Assembly: GCA_946887065.1 (NCBI GenBank)
Contig: CAMPKL010000066.1
Location: 1-10,926, forward strand
Length of the DNA stretch: 10,926 nucleotides
DNA from: an uncultured Bryobacterales bacterium
Lineage (GTDB): Bacteria; Acidobacteriota; Terriglobia; Bryobacterales; UBA6623
Reading direction: 5' to 3'
The stretch's first letter is position 1, and each line of letters begins with the position of its first letter. Positions 6,874 through 10,926 of the stretch are shown here, one piece after another. The position numbers and the translations under genes are program-made. The notes under the pieces were generated by a model, which saw only the letters and a program-made list of their open reading frames with translations, was not told the origin of the DNA and did no database searches.

Positions 6874-9800
6874 CTACTGAGTCGATATGAAAACATTGTC
6901 GTTGGTGGTCACTTGATTGACGACCGCCTTGACCTCAACGAGAGGGCCGCCCAGGAAATCTTCTCCAGTCGGCACCTTCACGTTTAACTGCCAGAGTCCG
7001 ACGAAGTTGGGCGCAAGCCCTGAGAATTGGGTCTCCGCGATCTTGTTGGCCATGACCACACACATCGCATTCGGCTGTAGACATTCTATAGCTGTCTGCT
7101 TGGGAACCGCGGTAGAGTTTGCAAGAACCCCGCCGGGCGGCGCCTCTCCGGCCGGCACGACAGGATTCGTTGGCCCTTGTCCCGTGCCGTAGAGCGTAAT
7201 CACGCTACCGCGAGGCGCCGGATTCTCGGGAGAATTGAAAGTCCCGTCCTGATTCACGGCAACCGCCAATCCAACACCGTTTTGGGTCTGGGTGAATAAT
7301 CCGGGCCGGGAGTTCGCGACGCTGACGAATCCGCCGCCGATCAATTCGTCCGTCCCAGCTAACCGCACGCGAAGCTGTACAACGCCTGGCGCGGTAGCCG
7401 GCGGAATCTGCAGGTTAATTTGTCCGGGGGAGACGAAGATCAAGGGAGTGCGAATCTCATCAAGGCCGACTTCGACGAAGCTTCCGCCCAGTTCGGTGGG
7501 CAAGGGAATGACGCCGGCCGCCGCCGTTTCACGGCTCAGATCGACGCCGAATACAGACGTTAGCGAACCGGCCGCGACGCTCACGCCCGGAACGAACGTC
7601 GCGGCACTAACCGCGACCGCCGGTTTCAGGAACTCGACGATCCGGTTGTTTCCCGCGTCTGCAACGTAAAGCATTCCGTTGCGGTCCGTCGCCAGGTTAT
7701 TCGGTTGAAAGAGGCCCTCGGGGGTCGCCCTGCCGTCCGTCGAATTGACGTTTACGGTGCGTGCGGTGAAGTTGTTCTGCCCCAGGACGCGAACCGCAGC
7801 GGCCCCTGAAGTGGGCAAGAACAGTCCGCCCTGGAACTCAAGAATCCGATTGTTGTCCGAGTCGGCAACGTAGAACAGGCCGTTTGAGCCCAGAGCTACG
7901 TCCTTTGGCAGGCGAAGTCGCGTTTGGGAGTTAGACGCCGAGGAATCTTGAAAATTAGCCTGGCCCACCACTTTCGATGCGTTGGAGCCGGCCGTCGCCA
8001 CTTCGGGACCTAGGGGAAATAGGAGCACGCGACTGTTCCCGGTGTCCGCTACATACAGGACGCCAGCGGCATCCACGCCGATCCCGGCTGGGGCATTCAG
8101 TGACGCAGCGGAGACTTGGCCGGCTAGCGCGCCGGTGACCGTATCCGGCTGACCGAAGATGCGTACTGCGCCCATGCCGTTGGTGGAACCGGGAGCGAAC
8201 TCCAGCACTCGGTTGTTGCCGGTGTCCGCCACGTAAATACGGCCGTCGGGACCGATCTCCACGTCGCTCGGACTGAGGGTGGTGCCGGCATTGATGAAGG
8301 CGGACCCTTTAGTGAAAAAGACGCTCTGGCCGAGGACCACGTGGGCCTGCGGCTTGCCGTTTTGATCAAACGGCCGCCTAAATCGCAACACGCGGTTGTT
8401 GCCCGAGTCGGCGACGAATAGGTCTCCGTCGCTCGTCACCGCCAAGCCCTTCGGCGTATCGAGCGAAGACGCACTCGGCGTCGCGGCGCCGCTGTTGACG
8501 AAAACGGCGTTAAACCCAACTTGGCCGATCACCAAATCCGCCGGCGCCCCATTCGCAAACCGCAGCGTCGAGCGCCATCCCAAAACGCGGTGGTTCTGAC
8601 TATCGGACGCGTAGAGCGGGAAGCCTTCGGTCGAGTAATCGATCGCGACACCCGAAGGCGCGCCGACTCCGACGGCGTCAGCGCGATTTGCCGAGTTGCT
8701 AACAAAGTCGGGTTGACCCAAAACCAGCGATGCGGTGGCGCCGTCCCCGTAAACCATCACCCGATTGTTGCCGGTATCGGCGACCAAGACCGAGCCGGTG
8801 GGACCTAGGGCGACTCCGCCGGGAGCAAAAAGGCCGGCGGCAGAAGGTTTGGGCGCCGTGGCGCTATTTGGAAGTATCTCGCTCGCACTCTTCTGGCCGA
8901 TGACTCTCGAGGCATTCAACTGGCCGGTCGCCGCGGCTGCATTCTCAAAGACGAGAACGCGATGGTCTTCGCGCATGGCGGCGTAGAGCGTGCCGTCCGC
9001 TGAAACAGCTAGCCCATTAACACGGCGCAAACTCCAGGGCAGCCCCGTAGCTGAGCCGCCCCCCGTGGTGAAACTCGATTGTCCGATGACGCGGGAAGCG
9101 GACTGACCGTTGGAAAGCGGGGCATTGAAAGCCAGTATCCGCGAATTCAACGTATCCGCTACGTAAAGCGTCCCGGCGGGTCCAAATGCGAGAGCCGAGG
9201 GCCCGCGAAGGCCGGCCGCCGACGTGCTCCCTCCGGCGTTGATGCTGGACTCCCCAAAATCGAGCTGGCCCAAGACGATATCAGCGGCTGGGGCGGCAGC
9301 ATTCAAAATCCCCCTCATGTATCGAAGGACCCGATGATTATCCGTGTCGGCGATCCAAAGGTTGCCCTCTGCGTCGAAGGCTAGCCCGGTGGGACCTCGG
9401 AGCGTCCCTGCACTGACTCCGCCCGGATTGGCGGTCGTCGAGGTGAAGTTCAATTGCCCGTAAACCTTGTCCGGTTCCTGCGTGGCGGCGGCAGAGAAAG
9501 GGTAATGATACCGGGTGACCCGATGGGCGCCTTCGTCGGCGACATACACATCGCCGTCTGAGGGGTCGACGGCAATTGCAGTGGGATCGCTGAATCCCTT
9601 AGCGCCGATGCCGAATGGACCAGTGCGAGTTAGATCCAACTGCCCCAGCACTAAGTCAGGCGCGGCGCCGGACTGCAATGCGGCTAGATCGAGCCAGGCC
9701 AACACTCGCCGGTTGGCGCGATCCGTCACATAGACATGCAATTTACCGCCGCGGGCATCCAATGCGACATGCGACGGTGCATAAAGCCCGGCAGCTTCCG

Positions 9801-9930
9801 GCGAATTGAAGCCATTTTGGCGGAAATCCGGTTGGCCCAGAACCCGCGCCGCGAAGGGACTAAGCTGGGCCGAAACCGGACTGCTGAAAAGAGCCGCCGC
9901 CGACAGCAGGGCACAAATTCGTACTTTCAT
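6874..9930 (-). CDS. Secreted NHL-repeat protein with TIGR03437-like C-terminal domain
   Basis: The protein has 1018 residues. A signal peptide (MKVRICALLSAAALFSSPVSA, cleavage near 21) is followed by 12 related units at residues 27-770, then a C-terminal domain of about 248 residues from 771. Each unit has a variant of LYVAD-x-x-NNRVL and a V(L/I)GQ-x-x-F element, the pattern of NHL beta-propeller repeats. The C-terminal part has GVIPLPTELGG, IFVSPGQINLQIP, GSVITLYGTGQGP and FVGLWQLNVKVP, the signature of the Solibacter-rich TIGR03437 domain, whose function is unknown. There is no PEP-CTERM tail; the protein ends in NVFISTQ. No enzyme motif was recognised, so binding of glycan or protein at the cell surface is an inference. 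Start choice: ATG 9930 lacks a nearby binding site, while TTG 9945 (5 codons upstream, in frame) sits 6 nt after GGAG in GGGGGAGAG. Either leaves the signal peptide intact. A longer frame to 10053 would overlap the export gene and is unlikely. The export gene ends 67 bp upstream on the same strand. Confidence 0.9.
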   Translation of the reverse strand: MKVRICALLSAAALFSSPVSAQLSPFAARVLGQPDFRQNGFNSPEAAGLYAPSHVALDARGGKLHVYVTDRANRRVLAWLDLAALQSGAAPDLVLGQLDLTRTGPFGIGAKGFSDPTAIAVDPSDGDVYVADEGAHRVTRYHYPFSAAATQEPDKVYGQLNFTSTTANPGGVSAGTLRGPTGLAFDAEGNLWIADTDNHRVLRYMRGILNAAAPAADIVLGQLDFGESSINAGGSTSAAGLRGPSALAFGPAGTLYVADTLNSRILAFNAPLSNGQSASRVIGQSSFTTGGGSATGLPWSLRRVNGLAVSADGTLYAAMREDHRVLVFENAAAATGQLNASRVIGQKSASEILPNSATAPKPSAAGLFAPGGVALGPTGSVLVADTGNNRVMVYGDGATASLVLGQPDFVSNSANRADAVGVGAPSGVAIDYSTEGFPLYASDSQNHRVLGWRSTLRFANGAPADLVIGQVGFNAVFVNSGAATPSASSLDTPKGLAVTSDGDLFVADSGNNRVLRFRRPFDQNGKPQAHVVLGQSVFFTKGSAFINAGTTLSPSDVEIGPDGRIYVADTGNNRVLEFAPGSTNGMGAVRIFGQPDTVTGALAGQVSAASLNAPAGIGVDAAGVLYVADTGNSRVLLFPLGPEVATAGSNASKVVGQANFQDSSASNSQTRLRLPKDVALGSNGLFYVADSDNNRILEFQGGLFLPTSGAAAVRVLGQNNFTARTVNVNSTDGRATPEGLFQPNNLATDRNGMLYVADAGNNRIVEFLKPAVAVSAATFVPGVSVAAGSLTSVFGVDLSRETAAAGVIPLPTELGGSFVEVGLDEIRTPLIFVSPGQINLQIPPATAPGVVQLRVRLAGTDELIGGGFVSVANSRPGLFTQTQNGVGLAVAVNQDGTFNSPENPAPRGSVITLYGTGQGPTNPVVPAGEAPPGGVLANSTAVPKQTAIECLQPNAMCVVMANKIAETQFSGLAPNFVGLWQLNVKVPTGEDFLGGPLVEVKAVVNQVTTNDNVFISTQ
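7633..9852 (-). repeat. Twelve tandem NHL-like units within the secreted protein gene
   Basis: The core motif begins at residues 66, 128, 191, 255, 315, 381, 439, 504, 565, 625, 686 and 754 of the 1018-residue protein, giving a spacing of 58-68 residues (mean about 62, or 186 bp). Each unit is preceded by a GQ-containing element such as VLGQPDF or VIGQSSF. The spacing is longer than the 40-45 residues common for NHL blades. At the DNA level the motif region is well conserved between some units (for example near 8211, 8391 and 8771), suggesting duplication. Unit 5 (LYAAMREDHRVLVF) is the most divergent. Confidence 0.85.
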
Positions 9931-9979
9931 CCAAGTTGTGATCAAACGGCTCTCCCCCAATCGCGGCGCTCGATTCCTC

Positions 9980-9994
9980 GCAGCGGACGGCTGC
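9980..9994 (-). other. Small hairpin just after the export gene stop
   Basis: On the minus strand GCAGC and GCTGC form a 5-bp stem with a 5-nt loop, starting 3 nt after the export gene's TAG. It has no T-run. It could slow or partly stop transcription, or protect the 3' end of the export message, before the NHL gene; chance is also possible. Confidence 0.25.
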
Positions 9995-9997
9995 TCA

Positions 9998-10690
9998 CTA
10001 CTCCGGAACGACGATGGTGTCCCCTGGCCTAAGAACCAGGTCCTTGTCGGCATCGCCTTTCATGACAGCGGTGTAGTCAAAGTCGATCGTCGTCCGCTCG
10101 CCGCCGATCTCTCGAACGATGTAGATCTTCTTTCTCTTGGCGTACTCAGCAACTCCTCCGCCCTCAGAGAGCGCCTGCCAGGCAGTCATACCGGGCCGCA
10201 TGAGCAAGGACCCAGGTCGACCGACGGCGCCAGTCAGATAGATGATCTGGCTTCTAATGTCCCTGACCACAACAGTTACCGTTGGGCTATTGATAAATTC
10301 TTTGAATTTCTCGGTGAGTACATCTTCCAGTTGTAGCGGCGTTAGACCTACAGCATCGATTTCCCGCAACAGGGGGATGGAGATTTTGCCGTCGGGGCGC
10401 ACAACGAGGGACTCAACGGAATGGTCGGGCTCTTTCCACACGCTGATGCCCAAGACATCACCGATTCCGATCCGGAAGGTTTCAGTACCCGGCGCTACGG
10501 CCGCGCCTCGAGGCATCGGCGGCGTGGCAGCCGGCTCGGGGGCGACTGCTGCGGACTGGGCCGTCAGCAGGAGCGGCGCAGCGATCAAGGCGAGCGCCGC
10601 GCAGGCAACCCGCGTCCTCAGAAGGACCCCGGACGCCGCGAAAAACTTCCAGTACTTTTGACTGTTGTGCACTAGCAGTGAGTCTATCAC
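9998..10690 (-). CDS. Wza-like polysaccharide export protein (Poly_export plus SLBB)
   Basis: This 230-residue protein is a short member of the outer-membrane polysaccharide export family. A basic stretch and hydrophobic segment (about 24-46, ending LLLTAQSA) form a signal peptide. After a Pro/Ala-rich linker comes the Poly_export domain (about 71-143: FRIGIGDVLGISVWKEPD, VRPDGKISIPLL, SPTVTVVV), then one SLBB-type domain (about 148-222: YLTGAVGRPGSLLM, LRPGDTIVVP). It should take part in moving polysaccharide across the periplasm and outer membrane. Architecture and context fit the PEP-CTERM-associated export proteins (TIGR03027). No lipobox cysteine is apparent; Cys30 sits at the front of the hydrophobic segment, not after it, so it differs from lipidated Wza. 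Start: the frame is open to an ATG at 10810, but that adds a long N-terminus before the signal. I chose GTG 10690, which has GGGAGG (plus-strand 10702-10707) 11 nt upstream; GTG 10669 is an alternative without a binding site. It is the first gene of the minus-strand group. Confidence 0.9.
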   Translation of the reverse strand: MIDSLLVHNSQKYWKFFAASGVLLRTRVACAALALIAAPLLLTAQSAAVAPEPAATPPMPRGAAVAPGTETFRIGIGDVLGISVWKEPDHSVESLVVRPDGKISIPLLREIDAVGLTPLQLEDVLTEKFKEFINSPTVTVVVRDIRSQIIYLTGAVGRPGSLLMRPGMTAWQALSEGGGVAEYAKRKKIYIVREIGGERTTIDFDYTAVMKGDADKDLVLRPGDTIVVPE

Positions 10691-10706
10691 GGGGTGTCGC
10701 GCCTCC

Positions 10707-10716
10707 CTTGCGCAAG
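10707..10716. other. Perfect 10-bp palindrome upstream of the export gene
   Basis: CTTGCGCAAG is a perfect palindrome that touches the GGGAGG ribosome binding site of the export gene. It could be a protein-binding half-site pair or a small structure that affects translation. One 10-bp palindrome in a GC-rich region may also be chance. Confidence 0.25.
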
Positions 10717-10793
10717 TAAGCCCTAGATCGAATAGATGGAGCATCTTAGACGCTTGCGGGCGAAGAACTGTTGCAGTGCTGCGATCGGAGCCG

Positions 10794-10817
10794 AGGCACC
10801 GGCTAGACAAGGTGCCT
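10794..10817. promoter_or_regulatory. 7-bp inverted repeat in the divergent promoter region
   Basis: AGGCACC (10794-10800) and GGTGCCT (10811-10817) form a perfect inverted repeat with a 10-nt spacer, in the gap between the export gene (leftward) and the tRNA gene (rightward). The size and spacing suit an operator for a dimeric regulator or a leader hairpin. No T-run follows, so a terminator is less likely. The regulator is unknown. Confidence 0.4.
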
Positions 10818-10835
10818 ACATTCGGGGCGACATGC

Positions 10836-10841
10836 TATATT
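10836..10841 (+). promoter_or_regulatory. Possible -10 box for the tRNA-Lys gene
   Basis: TATATT lies 36 bp before the first base of the tRNA and would give a transcription start about 30 nt upstream of the mature 5' end. No good -35 hexamer is found at 16-18 bp spacing. A small inverted repeat, CGACA (10828-10832) and TGTCG (10841-10845), brackets the box. Confidence 0.25.
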
Positions 10842-10877
10842 GTCGTTTTCGGACCTGCAACGGGTTCGTATTTGAGT

Positions 10878-10926
10878 GGGCGCGTAGCTCAATGGTAGAG
10901 CAAGTGACTCTTAATCACTAGGTTTA
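10878..10926 (+). tRNA. tRNA-Lys (anticodon CTT), 3' end beyond the window
   Basis: The first 49 bases of a tRNA are visible. The 5' acceptor strand is GGGCGCG (10878-10884), followed by TA. The D stem is GCTC/GAGC (10887-10890 and 10898-10901) around AATGGTA. The anticodon stem AGTGA/TCACT (10903-10907 and 10915-10919) is fully paired around the loop CTCTTAA. The anticodon CTT (10910-10912) reads the lysine codon AAG. The T arm and acceptor 3' strand lie outside the window. It is transcribed away from the export gene. Confidence 0.93.

Noticed and set aside
8181..8800. DNA repeats around GTTGTTGCC as a possible CRISPR or mobile repeat array
   Set aside because: The copies are imperfect and in frame, and encode the NNRV-type motif of the NHL units, so they are coding repeats.
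9931..10053. N-terminal extension of the NHL protein to an ATG at 10053
   Set aside because: It would overlap the end of the export gene by 56 nt and put about 40 non-signal residues before a good signal peptide.
10691..10810. N-terminal extension of the export protein to an ATG at 10810
   Set aside because: It adds 40 residues of unlikely composition before the signal peptide, and GTG 10690 has a purine-rich ribosome binding site.
10878..10926. tRNA-Lys as an attachment site marking the EPS locus as an integrated island
   Set aside because: Islands usually join at the tRNA 3' end, which is off-window on the far side. No integrase, direct repeat or composition break is seen.

Overview
The window looks like a chromosomal segment from an acidobacterium of the Solibacter/Bryobacter type. 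The main clue is the large minus-strand protein at 6874..9930, which combines NHL-like repeats with a C-terminal domain resembling TIGR03437, a domain typical of Solibacter. GC-rich composition, a diderm-type outer-membrane barrel, a lipoprotein and a polysaccharide export protein fit this. The assignment is inferred from family recognition only.

The window is one exopolysaccharide/exosortase locus made of two converging gene groups. Plus strand, left to right: the 3' part of an outer-membrane beta-barrel protein (3..1481, start off-window), a polyprenyl-phosphate sugar transferase of the EpsB/WcaJ type (1530..2918), an exosortase (2939..3829) and EpsI (3826..4464). The last two overlap by ATGA. 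Minus strand, read from the right: a short Wza-like polysaccharide export protein (9998..10690), the 1018-residue NHL/TIGR03437-like secreted protein (6874..9930) and a TPR-repeat lipoprotein (4572..6863). The NHL stop lies inside the lipoprotein's ribosome binding site. The two groups meet at 4465..4571, which holds a 9-bp inverted repeat around smaller hairpins and may stop transcription from both sides. At the right edge, a tRNA-Lys(CTT) gene starts on the plus strand at 10878 and runs off the window. The 187 bp between it and the export gene holds a 7-bp inverted repeat and likely the divergent promoters.

As a working model, the sugar transferase starts a glycan on undecaprenyl phosphate at the inner membrane, and the Wza-like protein and perhaps the barrel take part in export. 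The exosortase with EpsI would process surface proteins bearing a C-terminal sorting signal. The TPR lipoprotein resembles the PEP-CTERM-system TPR lipoproteins (PrsT-like) and probably scaffolds the system. The NHL protein has no established role here and carries no recognisable PEP-CTERM tail; it is the least explained member of the locus. No exosortase substrate, chain-length determinant, kinase, flippase or polymerase is visible in the window. No insertion sequence, CRISPR array or broken gene was seen, and no gene-free stretch exceeds 300 bases.
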